A DNA stretch of 37,907 nucleotides from DASSFG01 sp035547915 (GCA_035547915.1 DASZTS010000080.1:1-37907), one strand, 5' to 3'. Positions 1 to 9,307 are shown, numbered from the stretch's first letter. Translations and numbers: made by a program. The notes: a model not told the origin generated them from the letters alone.

Positions 1-99
1 TTCCTTGTCCTAGCAGACGGTCTCGCCGCACGGCCTCTGATCGCGCTCCCATGCGAGTACCGCATAAGGCCAAGGTGTAGCATGTCTGAGTCCACCGCG

Positions 100-3000
100 C
101 TAGTCTTCGCAAATTGCCCAGCCATGCGCGCTGGCCGTGGCCGCACCGCCCAGGGCCCACGCAATGTATTCAGGCACAACACGCATCTTATTATCAAGCA
201 CCATGTGCGACCGGAGCGTCGCTAAAAACGCACCTGGCGCGTCATCTGAAGAACGTCCGCGCTCTTGCACGTCCCCCGAAGCCTTTCTGACAAGTGCTAC
301 ATCCGTTCCAAGTGATGCGATCTGAAACGCACAGTCACTCCAGCCGTGAGCAATTAGGGCATTGCACACCAATACACGGCTCGAGCCCGCCGTTGCCCTC
401 TCGGCCGCCAACTTAACCGCTCTATGCAGCACTTTTCTCGTCTCATCATCACAGTGCGGATCGCTCTGCAGCTCGAATAGGTCCCGCACCACACCGGCGG
501 CGTCGTCTTCTCGGACCCGGTAAGCAAGGGCCGAAGCCATTTCCCCCCAGAAATATTTGTTCGTCGCATCATCCCATGAGCGCTTAAGTTGGGCGATAAC
601 ATGCCCTAGCAGGCATCGTACATCATCTGCGCGGACGCGGTGCGCTGCCCGCCAAATCGCCTCGCGCCAGCATTTCTTCGTTTCGGGATCATTCTCTGCT
701 TGGTTGTAGGCAGCAGTCCATGCGAGAATCAACGGAGCCGCCTCGACTGGTCGAACTCGGCCGGCTGCCGGGCCAAGCCCTGCACGCCATGCTTCTCTCA
801 CTGAAGGATCATTCTTTGGCTCGTTGTGTGCCGCGATCCACTCATGGACCGCCGTAGCGGCTTCGTTTTCTGCGATGCGCGCGGCCGTCGTCGAAACAGC
901 GAGCAGCCATCTTCGTTTCGTCACATCATCGGACGCACGATTGTGCTCCGCGATCAAGAGCGGGATAAGTGGGGCAAGCGCGGCTTCTGGCACCCGTCGG
1001 AGGGCGCCCCAAAGTGCGATTCTTAGCGCGGCTGGCCTCCCATCCTGACCGTCCTCCGACGGCATCGCGGCCGCGATGTACGTCTGTATTACTCGCGCCG
1101 CATCATCGTCGCGCCGACCTTCAGTCGCCGTCCTTAGAATCTCTATACCCTTCTCCATCACGCCGGGATCATCGGGCGCCTGCTCGAGTGCGCTGAACCA
1201 TTCGCGAAGGGCGCTAGCAGTCTCTCCCTCGCAATCGCGCATAATGGCGCTGCAAACGGCTTCCCAGAACGAATCTGCAGACACATTAGGCGGAATGGCG
1301 CGATGCTCGGCAATCCAACTCTGAACGCAGCTCGCGGCATCCGTTTCGCTGATCCGGCTGGCCACCTCCGCGATGGTCGCCCCCCAAGCCTCGATAAGAT
1401 GCATGTCGTCCTCAGCGCTAATACCCGCGTCGAGCAGATGCGGCATAAGAGCAGCCACGTCCGCTTCCGCAACACAACGCGCTGCTCCAGCAATGGCCGA
1501 TCGCAGCGCCTCTTTCGTCTGTTGACCTGTCTCCGGAGCGTTGTGCTCAGCTATCCACCGTTTAATGAGGCTAGTTGCCTCATTCCCTCGGACACGCTCC
1601 GCCGCGTTTACAATCGCGGCTTCCCATTTAAGTGGCATCGCAGAAGCATTCTGCGAGCGCCTCGTATCCTGAATTAAGGCGGCAACTACACGCGCCGCAT
1701 CAGTCTGTTGGACCCGCGTCGCGGCCGCTGTAATCGCCGCGCGCGACGCCTCCATGGCACCTTCCGTCCTTCCATCTGTATTGTGCTCGGCCAGCCAGCC
1801 CACAATCGCATCGCCTGCCTCTTGTTCCTTCAGCCGTACCGCCGCCTCAGGAATCGCGCTTTCTCCTAACGCGGCGGTGGCCTTGGTCGCCGACGTCTGA
1901 CACCTGGCGATGAGGTCCGATACCACGACGGCCGCGTCATTTTCACCAACCCTCCCTGCAGCGTTGGTGATCAGAGACAACCAGAACTCCTCTAACTCAG
2001 GATCGGTATGAGATCGCTGATACTCTGCCACCCACGCTCGCAGCATCGCAGCGGCCACGGCTTCGTGGAGGCACCCGATTACGGTGACAATTGAACTGCG
2101 CCATTCGTCCCGAATCGTGGGATCGGTCTGCGATTGGTGCGCAGCGATCAACTCAGGTAGGATGCCGGCTGCATCCAGACCAGACACATGCATAGCGACA
2201 GCACGAATGGCGCGCCGCCACGCTGCCTTAATGTCCGCACGTTCCGCGTGGTCGTGTGCGACAAGCCAGGCACGCACCATTCGAGCGGCTTCTTCTTCTG
2301 GAACGCGCTGTGCCGCCGCCGAAAGTGGCATGTCGAACGTGTGGTGCGAGCTGTCGTTACGGCTCAGCGCGTCGACACACTCCTGCACGACGGTAGCCGC
2401 CTCGTGATCGGCAAGCCGCCCTAGTGCAGCAAGGATGGCCCGTTCCCACGCTAGTGCCTCGCTGATGACCCGTCTCCCATGGTATTCGGCGCCGAGCCCG
2501 ATGATTATTGGACGCAGCACGGCCCATGGAAGAAGTGGCCCAGAAAGCAATTGTGCCGGGATAATGTCGTGTGTGAGCGCCGTCGTGAGCGCCGAGGATG
2601 TTTCTCTCGCGGCACTGATGGCTGGCTCATCTAACTGCATATTGAAGGAGTGCCACCGCACTGCGGACAGGGCGAAAGGCACGAGCAGGTCATCTTGAGC
2701 GTAGCACTGGTCGTCATTCGTCGCCCGCGTGGTCGGGTCGCCGGGGCGGTCAGAGCGACTGACTGCGAGAGTCCACTCCAATAAGTTATGGGCGAATAGC
2801 CGCTGCACCTCATTTCCATTCCAAAGTGCAGCAAACATATAATCAAGAGTGCCATGCATATCCGGTTGCCAAATCCACCGACGATAGGATTCCGACGCGT
2901 GCTTGAGCTCATGGCCTTGCGCGGCGGCGCATTCGGCCAGTGCACGACCAATAAGAAACTCGACGGCGGGGGCTTTGATAACGTACCAAGAACGTTCGGC

Positions 3001-4251
3001 TGCGCGTACTACGAAACCGGCGACACGCGCTAAGGCGAATATTGCGTCTAGGGTAGTTGCGTTACGGAGAGTACCATGCCAGGAGAGGGTGCGTGTAAGA
3101 GCGTCGGTATCGCGATTGTGGCCGTAACCGTCTTCAACGAGCGAGCCGAGCAAGAGACCCAAGTGTAATAGAGCATCTGTGCTCGGGGCGGTCGTAGTGG
3201 TGTTGTTATCGCAACGTGTATCAAAACAGCGCATCACGAGATGCATCATTACTGCATTGACCGATGTGGGAGGCGCCGAGCCATCTCTAGGAATCATTTC
3301 GCACCATGCGGCAAGGAACAAGGGACGGCGCAGATGGGTTGCGAGCATTGAAGGTAACGAAGCGTGCGCCTTACGTGCGGCGCGACGTTGGTGCTCATTG
3401 GTGGTGAACGTGGTGGCGAGATGATCGGCTGCTTGATCGAAAGAGAGTTCTTTCAGGGTGTATTGGTGTTCTATGTGTGTTTCTGCTTCGTACCCTGGCC
3501 GTGACGTTAAGGCGAAAAAATCGGAACAGGTCGACCGAATGTCGCGAAACACCATTCGGCGAGTGTGGGGCGACACGGCACCGTAGTCGCCTGGTAGCTC
3601 GTCGAAACCGTCGAAAAGAGGCAGAAGCAGTTTATTATGGTGTAGGCCTTCAAATGTCTTCCAGTCAAGCACGCCATGAAGCGCAAGGGCATTCAGCGAG
3701 TCAAACATAAAGTGCAAGAAGGGTCGCGAGGGCGTCACATTGGTTTCAAAATCGAGTCGCGCGCGGAGCCGTACAGGCAGAGGGACGACGAGCCGATCGG
3801 TATGGCATGCAGCCAGATCAGTCGCTAGCGTCTTGGCAAGGTCGATCGCGAAAGCGGCTAGCAGTACTGATTTGCCCGCGCCTGCAGGGCCAACTATCAA
3901 GAGCGGGTGTCGGCATTCCGGTGAGGCGCTTGCCCACTGCCGAAGGACCAGCATTTCGGAGGCCGACATTGTCGCCCGAGCCTGTCTCGATGTCACATCG
4001 CGTCGATCGATGTCGGCAGAGCACTGCCGATGGAAATGAGATTCGCGTTCATCTGCGGGTTTGTATTGTTGGATATCAAGTGGCAGGCGTGCGGCGCTCT
4101 TAAGAGTAACTCCCGAGCCCCCTAACGCGCTCATGTCGTCTGCTAATACAGCAGCTAAAGCCTCTGCGTAGTCCCTGAGACGCTTCTTGTTAATTGGCAC
4201 AATGTCCTCGGCGAGTGTCTGATGAGCACGTGGTATGGGCTGAGCACCCAC
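100..4251 (-). CDS. NACHT-type STAND NTPase with long helical-repeat C-terminus
   Basis: This 1,383-residue protein has a P-loop (GPAGAGKS, residues about 121-128) and a Walker B stretch of the NACHT type (LLLPLFDGFDELPG, about 208-221), where hydrophobic residues precede DGFDE. NACHT ATPases of the STAND class oligomerise after ligand binding, and several bacterial ones are anti-phage proteins. From about residue 640 to 1,300 the chain is built of about sixteen units of roughly 40 residues with the pattern A-A-x-x-V-x-x-W-I-A-E-H-N, then E-x-W-R-x-A-I, then A-A-x-R-V-x-E-x-D. I infer a HEAT/TPR-like superhelix acting as sensor. No recognisable effector domain precedes the NTPase; the first 110 residues are unassigned. 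The start is a GTG without a clear Shine-Dalgarno, so the true start may lie slightly downstream. The gene stands alone and is divergent from vapBC. The NACHT call is firm; a defence role is inferred. Confidence 0.85.
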   Translation of the reverse strand: MGAQPIPRAHQTLAEDIVPINKKRLRDYAEALAAVLADDMSALGGSGVTLKSAARLPLDIQQYKPADERESHFHRQCSADIDRRDVTSRQARATMSASEMLVLRQWASASPECRHPLLIVGPAGAGKSVLLAAFAIDLAKTLATDLAACHTDRLVVPLPVRLRARLDFETNVTPSRPFLHFMFDSLNALALHGVLDWKTFEGLHHNKLLLPLFDGFDELPGDYGAVSPHTRRMVFRDIRSTCSDFFALTSRPGYEAETHIEHQYTLKELSFDQAADHLATTFTTNEHQRRAARKAHASLPSMLATHLRRPLFLAAWCEMIPRDGSAPPTSVNAVMMHLVMRCFDTRCDNNTTTTAPSTDALLHLGLLLGSLVEDGYGHNRDTDALTRTLSWHGTLRNATTLDAIFALARVAGFVVRAAERSWYVIKAPAVEFLIGRALAECAAAQGHELKHASESYRRWIWQPDMHGTLDYMFAALWNGNEVQRLFAHNLLEWTLAVSRSDRPGDPTTRATNDDQCYAQDDLLVPFALSAVRWHSFNMQLDEPAISAARETSSALTTALTHDIIPAQLLSGPLLPWAVLRPIIIGLGAEYHGRRVISEALAWERAILAALGRLADHEAATVVQECVDALSRNDSSHHTFDMPLSAAAQRVPEEEAARMVRAWLVAHDHAERADIKAAWRRAIRAVAMHVSGLDAAGILPELIAAHQSQTDPTIRDEWRSSIVTVIGCLHEAVAAAMLRAWVAEYQRSHTDPELEEFWLSLITNAAGRVGENDAAVVVSDLIARCQTSATKATAALGESAIPEAAVRLKEQEAGDAIVGWLAEHNTDGRTEGAMEASRAAITAAATRVQQTDAARVVAALIQDTRRSQNASAMPLKWEAAIVNAAERVRGNEATSLIKRWIAEHNAPETGQQTKEALRSAIAGAARCVAEADVAALMPHLLDAGISAEDDMHLIEAWGATIAEVASRISETDAASCVQSWIAEHRAIPPNVSADSFWEAVCSAIMRDCEGETASALREWFSALEQAPDDPGVMEKGIEILRTATEGRRDDDAARVIQTYIAAAMPSEDGQDGRPAALRIALWGALRRVPEAALAPLIPLLIAEHNRASDDVTKRRWLLAVSTTAARIAENEAATAVHEWIAAHNEPKNDPSVREAWRAGLGPAAGRVRPVEAAPLILAWTAAYNQAENDPETKKCWREAIWRAAHRVRADDVRCLLGHVIAQLKRSWDDATNKYFWGEMASALAYRVREDDAAGVVRDLFELQSDPHCDDETRKVLHRAVKLAAERATAGSSRVLVCNALIAHGWSDCAFQIASLGTDVALVRKASGDVQERGRSSDDAPGAFLATLRSHMVLDNKMRVVPEYIAWALGGAATASAHGWAICED

Positions 4252-4633
4252 TAAGTCTATCGGCCTCGATGAGCGGACTCAACGGAACGCGAAGCGCTGG
4301 AGTGCCGTATTGTGAGGTGGTTGTTCCAAAAAAGAGGGGCACGTATTCGCGGTTTAGGAGGCTAACGGTGGACGCCTGCGAGGCATATGTCCGTCAAAAA
4401 CGAGTAACCCAACAGATGATGTCCCGGTCGAGGTGAGGCGGACCAGGTCGTTGTGCAGCAAGAGAAAGTAAAGGCAAATAACAGCATTTGTTTATCATTA
4501 AATAGTTAACACTGGGGCAGGGGGCCCCAGCTCCCAGATCGCCATCGCCTGCCATAAAGAAGCTGATTGACATTTGCCGCAAATCTGTGGCATCCTCGAA
4601 CTATGCCAATCAGGGCAGCTATGGAGGGCAGCC
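4252..4633. other. Intergenic region between NACHT gene and vapB
   Basis: These 382 bases separate two divergent genes, so they must hold the leftward NACHT promoter and the rightward vapBC promoter. I see a good rightward promoter near 4567 (listed separately) but no clear leftward one. No convincing reading frame is present. Confidence 0.6.
4567..4596 (+). promoter_or_regulatory. Putative vapBC promoter with embedded operator palindrome
   Basis: A perfect -35 hexamer TTGACA (4567-4572) is followed 18 bases later by CATCCT (4591-4596) as a weak -10. Between them lies the perfect palindrome ATTTGC-C-GCAAAT (4572-4584). A palindrome inside the promoter upstream of an AbrB-type antitoxin is the expected place for autorepression by the antitoxin-toxin complex. 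The promoter call rests on hexamer match only. Confidence 0.5.
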
Positions 4634-4897
4634 ATGCAGCACCAAACGGAGATCAAGGCCCGTTGCAAGATCGATCCGGTAGGCCGGATAACCATCCCGG
4701 CCGAGGTCCGCAAACAACTCCAAGTCGGCCCCGGCGACGAAGTGTTCCTCGAAGTGCATGACGGCCAGATGACCGTCAGCACCTTCCAGGCTGTTGTCCG
4801 CGAGCTGCAGCAGGAGATCGGGCAGAAAGCCAAGCCAGGCGGTAGCGTCGTCGACGAATTGCTCAGCGAACGCCACGACGAGGCGGATCGTGAGTAA
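4634..4897 (+). CDS. vapB: AbrB/MazE-fold antitoxin (VapB-like)
   Basis: The 87-residue product opens with a swapped-hairpin AbrB DNA-binding domain, seen in the pattern KIDPVGRITIPAEVRKQLQV-GPGDEV (residues about 12-37), followed by a charged tail that would wrap the toxin. The ATG at 4634 is preferred because GGAGGG lies six bases upstream; an upstream in-frame ATG at 4574 would fall within the promoter. The stop overlaps the toxin gene by eight bases, which implies translational coupling. The protein should neutralise the PIN toxin and repress its own operon. Confidence 0.85.
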   Translation: MQHQTEIKARCKIDPVGRITIPAEVRKQLQVGPGDEVFLEVHDGQMTVSTFQAVVRELQQEIGQKAKPGGSVVDELLSERHDEADRE

Positions 4898-5273
4898 GGT
4901 CGTCCTCGATGCGTCGGCCTTGCTGGCGATGCTGTTCGGGGAACCCGGCTGCGAAATTGTGGCCAGCCGCGGCAACGGGGCAATTCTCTCATCGGTCGGT
5001 TACTCCGAAACCCTAGCGAAGATGATCGACCGCGGCTTCGAGCTGGCCGATGCCGAACGCATCATCGGCCACTTGAGCCTTCGCATCGCCGCCTTCGATT
5101 CCGAGGCGGCGGCGCTTGCGGCCTCGTTTCGCCGGCACACCAAGCAGCTCGGGCTTTCCTTCGCTGACCGTGCCTGCTTAGTCCTTGGGCTGAAGACCGG
5201 TTTTCCCGTGCTCACCGCCGATCGGCGCTGGACCGAAGTGCCGGCCCAGGTCAAAGTCGAGCTGATCCGGTAG
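4890..5273 (+). CDS. vapC: PIN-domain toxin (VapC-like ribonuclease)
   Basis: The predicted 127-residue protein is a PIN nuclease of normal VapC length. The acidic residues expected to bind metal are visible in order: Asp in VVLDASALL near the N-terminus, Glu in YSETLAKM, Asp in SFADRACL and Asp in VLTADRRW. Such toxins cut tRNA or rRNA when the antitoxin decays. The reading frame continues upstream, but the GTG at 4890, inside the end of the antitoxin gene, puts the catalytic Asp at the usual position close to the start and gives an eight-base overlap. The recombinase gene begins six bases after the stop, so the three genes are probably one transcript. Confidence 0.85.
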   Translation: MSKVVLDASALLAMLFGEPGCEIVASRGNGAILSSVGYSETLAKMIDRGFELADAERIIGHLSLRIAAFDSEAAALAASFRRHTKQLGLSFADRACLVLGLKTGFPVLTADRRWTEVPAQVKVELIR

Positions 5274-5279
5274 CGGCCG

Positions 5280-6284
5280 ATGGACGATTCGAAGATACCG
5301 AAGCAAGAGATTCTGCCGCCATCGCCTGCTGGAATGTTGCCGTCTTCGCCGGGTGCGGCCGGCGTCCCCGACATCATTCGCTTCGCTGGTCCAGACGCTG
5401 CCCAGGCATTCGATGAGTTCTTCGCTGCGCGCATCAGAAACCGCTACACTCGTGCCGCCTATCTTCACGCGGTTCGTCGCTTCATGGCTTGGGCTGTCCG
5501 CCGCTGCAACTCGATCGAAGACATCACGCCAGGAATGATCGGCAACTACTTCGATGAGCACCCCGGTGCGGTACCGACCCGCAAACTTCACCTGTCCGCG
5601 ATTCGCTCCTTTTTCGATGTTCTGGTGAAACACGGCGTTGTGAAGAAGGTGAATCCCGCCGCCAGCGTTCGCGGCGAAAGGTATGAGGTCAAAGAGGGCA
5701 AAACCCCGGAAATCAGCCGTGACCAAGCCCGAAAGCTGCTGGCGTCCATTCTCACGGATACTGCGGTCGGCCGCCGCGACGCGGCACTGATCGCCACACT
5801 CATATATACGGCCGCCCGCGCCGGTGCCGTCGCCGGGCTGCGGATGAAGCATCTGCAATGGGACGGCAAGCAATACACGCTGCGGTTCCTGGAAAAAGGC
5901 GGCAAGTCCCGCCTGATCCCCGTCCAGCTCAAGTTGCATGGCTACCTGCTCGAGTATCTCGACAGCCTCGACTGGAAAGCGCTGCCGGCCGACAGCCCGC
6001 TCTTTCGCTCGGCCGCTGGCCGCACCGGCCTGCTTACCGATCGGCCGATGCGCAATATAGATGTCTGCCGCATGGTCAAACGCCGGCTCAAAGCCGCTGG
6101 CTTGCCCGACCAGTTCTCGCCGCACTCATTTCGCGTTGCGACTTTGACGGACCTTCTGATTCAGGGCGTCTCGCTCGAAGACGCGGCGTATCTCGCGGGA
6201 CACGCAGATACCCGCACGACGCGGCTCTATGATCGTCGCAAGCAGGAAGTCACGCGCGGCACCGTGGAGAAGATTTCGATTTGA
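5280..6284 (+). CDS. Tyrosine recombinase / phage-type integrase
   Basis: The 334-residue product has an N-terminal SAM-like core-binding domain (about 40-120) and a C-terminal catalytic domain. The full catalytic set is present: Arg180 (TAARAGAV), Lys about 206-209 (EKGGKSR), His282-x-x-Arg285 (PHSFR), His308 (LAGHAD) and the nucleophile Tyr317 (RLYDRR). Enzymes of this family cut and rejoin DNA for integration, excision or plasmid dimer resolution. It follows vapC by six bases, which ties it to the toxin-antitoxin promoter. A role in resolving plasmid multimers would fit the backbone, but no dif- or att-like core could be identified by eye. The XerC/D-like family call is firm; the in vivo role is open. 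Confidence 0.9.
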   Translation: MDDSKIPKQEILPPSPAGMLPSSPGAAGVPDIIRFAGPDAAQAFDEFFAARIRNRYTRAAYLHAVRRFMAWAVRRCNSIEDITPGMIGNYFDEHPGAVPTRKLHLSAIRSFFDVLVKHGVVKKVNPAASVRGERYEVKEGKTPEISRDQARKLLASILTDTAVGRRDAALIATLIYTAARAGAVAGLRMKHLQWDGKQYTLRFLEKGGKSRLIPVQLKLHGYLLEYLDSLDWKALPADSPLFRSAAGRTGLLTDRPMRNIDVCRMVKRRLKAAGLPDQFSPHSFRVATLTDLLIQGVSLEDAAYLAGHADTRTTRLYDRRKQEVTRGTVEKISI

Positions 6285-6334
6285 CGCGGAAATCAACTCG
6301 CGCCCGTCCATTGCCTTCCGCTATACTCACCACC

Positions 6335-6571
6335 ATGAAAGACGACATCAACAAGCATCTCGCCAAGTGCCTCGCGTTTTTCTGCGTGCGCAACACCTGC
6401 CTTGAAGACATTCACGCTGGTATCGAACCGGCGTCGCCTGCCGGCGACTTCTCCGACGTAAAAGTCGTGACGCCGCAGGGTGAAATCCCCTGGTCAAAAG
6501 TCTCGCGGATCAGCAATGACGAAATGCGTCACGACGACGCGGAAGTTATCGAGGTGCCGAAAGCCGAGTAA
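6335..6571 (+). CDS. Small hypothetical protein downstream of recombinase
   Basis: This frame encodes 78 residues from ATG 6335. I do not recognise the family. It has a cysteine-containing helix near the start (LAKCLAFFCVRNTCLEDIHAG) and an acidic C-terminus. An alternative start at 6281, overlapping the recombinase stop, adds 18 basic residues. No strong ribosome binding site is seen at 6335. The protein resembles the small unknown proteins often carried between plasmid modules. It follows the recombinase in the same direction and may be its co-transcribed neighbour. Confidence 0.5.
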   Translation: MKDDINKHLAKCLAFFCVRNTCLEDIHAGIEPASPAGDFSDVKVVTPQGEIPWSKVSRISNDEMRHDDAEVIEVPKAE

Positions 6572-6621
6572 GCCGAAGTGTTGCAGCTTTATCGCGATGC
6601 CTTGCTAGCGCGGTGTTGAGG

Positions 6622-7473
6622 CTACAGGACGGGGTCAAATGAGTCTCCCGCGCCCATTTGAAATCGCTCGGCAAGTTCCTCCATATGCCTGTGCAGTACC
6701 TCGGCGAACATATTAAGTGTGCAACCCCGAATGATGCGGGTCTTTTTGTCCCACCAGCTTTGAAGAGCGAAGATGCTGAAGTGAGTTCTGTTCGCGTCGT
6801 CTTTCCAGAATCCAAAGATCGGGCCGCCGCTCATGCCCTTGATTGTTTCAATGTCATCGGACCGGACCTTGCCAACAAACCATTTTCCGCAGTCTTCGTC
6901 TGGAAGCTCGTCTGGGTCGAGTGCGTCGATCGCGACACCCACCGGCTGCATAAAACCCCTTCGCCGCTGGTCGTCGACGGATGATTCCGGAAAGCCAAGA
7001 ACGATGTGATGAAAGAATCGACGATCATCGGGCTTAGACCAGTTGCCGCGACTGACGCATGTTACTCCGTTCACGGCTAATTGCTCGCACAGGTTTCCCG
7101 ACAGTCGAACGAGAGCGAAGTCAAGATACTCGCCTTCGTCGTGAATCCGGAAGGCATCACCAATGGCATACGGGAACGGGATACTCTCTCGGAACACCGC
7201 GTCCTCGCCGAAGCAATCGGCGAGACTGATTCCTTGGATGCGGACGTGCGGATGTCGGAGCAAATCCTCGAAGTCGTTGATGCAGTGCCCTGCGGTGGCC
7301 CAAAAGAAGAGGTTGTGGACACGGAGGATGAACCCAGAAAAGATCAGCAGGGTCTTGTCGAGTGGTGAGCCATCAAGATTGAACGACTCGAAGCGAGCCA
7401 CCATCGGAACAAGGTATTTGCACATCCATTTGTGAAAGGACTGCTGCACAGGATCTTGCGAGGGAACCGCCAT
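6622..7473 (-). CDS. Trypsin-like serine protease, no signal peptide
   Basis: The 283-residue product carries a complete chymotrypsin-fold triad in the right order and context: His63 in FWATAGHCI, Asp118 in EYLDFALVRL and Ser215 in IKGMSGGPIFG. There is no signal peptide, lipobox or membrane segment, so it should act in the cytoplasm, unlike most bacterial S1 proteases. GGAG lies a few bases upstream of the ATG at 7473. It follows the SIR2 gene by 97 bases on the same strand, which suggests one operon. Cytoplasmic S1 proteases occur in several bacterial defence loci as activators or executioners, so cleavage of the SIR2 partner or of a host target is a reasonable inference. The substrate is unknown. 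Confidence 0.85.
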   Translation of the reverse strand: MAVPSQDPVQQSFHKWMCKYLVPMVARFESFNLDGSPLDKTLLIFSGFILRVHNLFFWATAGHCINDFEDLLRHPHVRIQGISLADCFGEDAVFRESIPFPYAIGDAFRIHDEGEYLDFALVRLSGNLCEQLAVNGVTCVSRGNWSKPDDRRFFHHIVLGFPESSVDDQRRRGFMQPVGVAIDALDPDELPDEDCGKWFVGKVRSDDIETIKGMSGGPIFGFWKDDANRTHFSIFALQSWWDKKTRIIRGCTLNMFAEVLHRHMEELAERFQMGAGDSFDPVL

Positions 7474-7573
7474 TTCGCTTCTCCGGTTGCTGACGAAAGA
7501 AGAACGATGTCGCCTGCTCCGCCTATAGCCGCAGCCAAACGCGCGAAGCAGGAGAGCATGGGTGCCCTCGCGG

Positions 7574-9307
7574 CTACCTGCTTACCGATTCGAGCTGGGA
7601 ATGATAGGCTTCCGCCAGGGCTCTGAATTGTTCATGGGAACCGCCGAATAACCCAGCACGGATTGGAGGCCAATCATCCTTGAAGCTGTTTGCTTCTTCC
7701 GTAAGTATCGCTGCAAAGGATATTTCTTTGCCCGCTTTGTATCGCGGGCGCCACAGCCATCGTCCCGCTAGTGCTCGACGGTACTGCTTGGTGGTGCGAG
7801 AGAATGCCGTCGCTCCCATGAGATACTCAAATCGGTCAAAGGCATCATCGTATTCAGCATCGTCGGGTAATCTCGCCCGCAACGGCGCCCGGACGGTCGT
7901 GTGCATGAATTCGCTGAACGGCACATACCATCGCTCGTAACCAGGAACCAGCTTTACCGTCGCGTGAATTTCGTGCCACGGATACTCGCAGATGAACAAA
8001 CCTTCGTTGGTAAACTCTCGGAGCTTCACGCGGTCGAACAATTCCGCCAACATTCCATAATTTGCGCCCCCCACTGCCGAGACGCCGGCTACATAAAGTG
8101 CAGCCGCGCCAGGGTAGCTGCCGACACCGGTTACCAACTGTGTGCCACCCGATGTCTTGCTGCGGCCGATATTCTGAATTGCTGATGCGATCACGCTCGC
8201 CTGCCGCCCCCGCGCCCAGCAGCACGCCTCGGCGAGCATTGCAAAGAATGTCTGTGACAGGCGTGTACAATCGGTCAAATAGTCCGGTATCGCCTGATGG
8301 CCATCCTTCAGGACGCGTGCTCTTAATTGCTCTATGCGGGTATACGTGCGCTCGCTTTCCTCCGTTACAAGGTCGCTCAACTGTGGTAAATACCGGTCTT
8401 CGGCAACGTATTTCTTTGCCATCGCAGCCGCGACGGCGGGCGATAACGGATGATCCGTATCGAGTCGTTCGAGCGAACCCACCTTTTCGGCAAGCTGGGA
8501 AAAGAAGCTATCTGCGCTTGAGATGGTCAGCAACCGGGCATCCCGTGCCGCAACCAACCTGTTCGCCGGTTCGCCTAGCGCCCCACGTGCAGCCCAAAAA
8601 GTGGTGAACCGGCGACTCGGGCAACGCTCGATTGCCGCACAAAGTGCTGCATCCCAATCAGCCGACCAGCCACAAACCACCAAGCCGAATTCATCGAAGA
8701 TGCGGTTAAGGAGGCGGTTCGTATCGCGATCGTATTTTGCCAACTCAACCAACGTGTTCCTGATTCGAAAATCCAAATAGTCGCCATGCAGCTTAAGCAC
8801 GTAGCACCTGGCATGGGTGAGTGGGACGGCACCCTTGATGCCATCCGGTGTGCTAATCACCGTCGGGCTGATCCCGGCGTCAGTAATGGCTTGTTCGATA
8901 AGCCGATCGAAGTTTGTCGTGATAATGCATCGAACATGACCTGAGCTAACCAAGGCCGCTATAGCCCGATGTGCGCGGCCCGGCACTTTATTGCCGTTCT
9001 CGCGATCTTCTTCAGTTGGCTCAAAGTATCCACGCAGAATCTCCCGACGCTCACTGGGCGTCGAACCAAGCTCATCGAGCAACTCTGAATAATCTGGGGG
9101 TTTCCCAAACCTATGCCTGTACCAGCGATCCGGTTCGTCGCCGCATTCCTCGCTCGACAGCGCCGCCAGCCGGCGACAAAGATCCTGAACCACTTCCCAA
9201 CCGGTCGGGATGCCTGCACCGCGTGATGCCCCGGAACCCAATAAAAGAGCATAGATGCCCTTTGCTGAGTGCATTGCGAATGCCAGCGATAGAAGCGGAT
9301 CGATCAT
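7574..9307 (-). CDS. SIR2-domain protein, probable NADase effector
   Basis: The 577-residue protein starts with a SIR2 Rossmann domain. The NAD-binding signature LLLGSGASRGAGIPTG (residues 21-36), the TTNFD motif and the LKLHGD motif with the likely catalytic His are all visible, followed by VVCGWSAD. The C-terminal 300 residues show no family I recognise. SIR2 domains of this stand-alone bacterial type often hydrolyse NAD+ to stop phage-infected cells, as in Thoeris ThsA, DSR and SIR2-Argonaute systems. The gene is the first of a leftward pair with a trypsin-like protease. The start at 9307 has GAGG only three bases upstream; the Met at residue 12 is a possible alternative. The SIR2 call is firm; NADase activity and defence are inferred. 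Confidence 0.85.
   Translation of the reverse strand: MIDPLLSLAFAMHSAKGIYALLLGSGASRGAGIPTGWEVVQDLCRRLAALSSEECGDEPDRWYRHRFGKPPDYSELLDELGSTPSERREILRGYFEPTEEDRENGNKVPGRAHRAIAALVSSGHVRCIITTNFDRLIEQAITDAGISPTVISTPDGIKGAVPLTHARCYVLKLHGDYLDFRIRNTLVELAKYDRDTNRLLNRIFDEFGLVVCGWSADWDAALCAAIERCPSRRFTTFWAARGALGEPANRLVAARDARLLTISSADSFFSQLAEKVGSLERLDTDHPLSPAVAAAMAKKYVAEDRYLPQLSDLVTEESERTYTRIEQLRARVLKDGHQAIPDYLTDCTRLSQTFFAMLAEACCWARGRQASVIASAIQNIGRSKTSGGTQLVTGVGSYPGAAALYVAGVSAVGGANYGMLAELFDRVKLREFTNEGLFICEYPWHEIHATVKLVPGYERWYVPFSEFMHTTVRAPLRARLPDDAEYDDAFDRFEYLMGATAFSRTTKQYRRALAGRWLWRPRYKAGKEISFAAILTEEANSFKDDWPPIRAGLFGGSHEQFRALAEAYHSQLESVSR

Noticed and set aside
5178..6125. Long minus-strand open frame opposite the recombinase
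   Set aside because: It is the mirror of a high-GC coding region; the plus strand has a full set of recombinase catalytic residues and the minus frame has no family-like composition.
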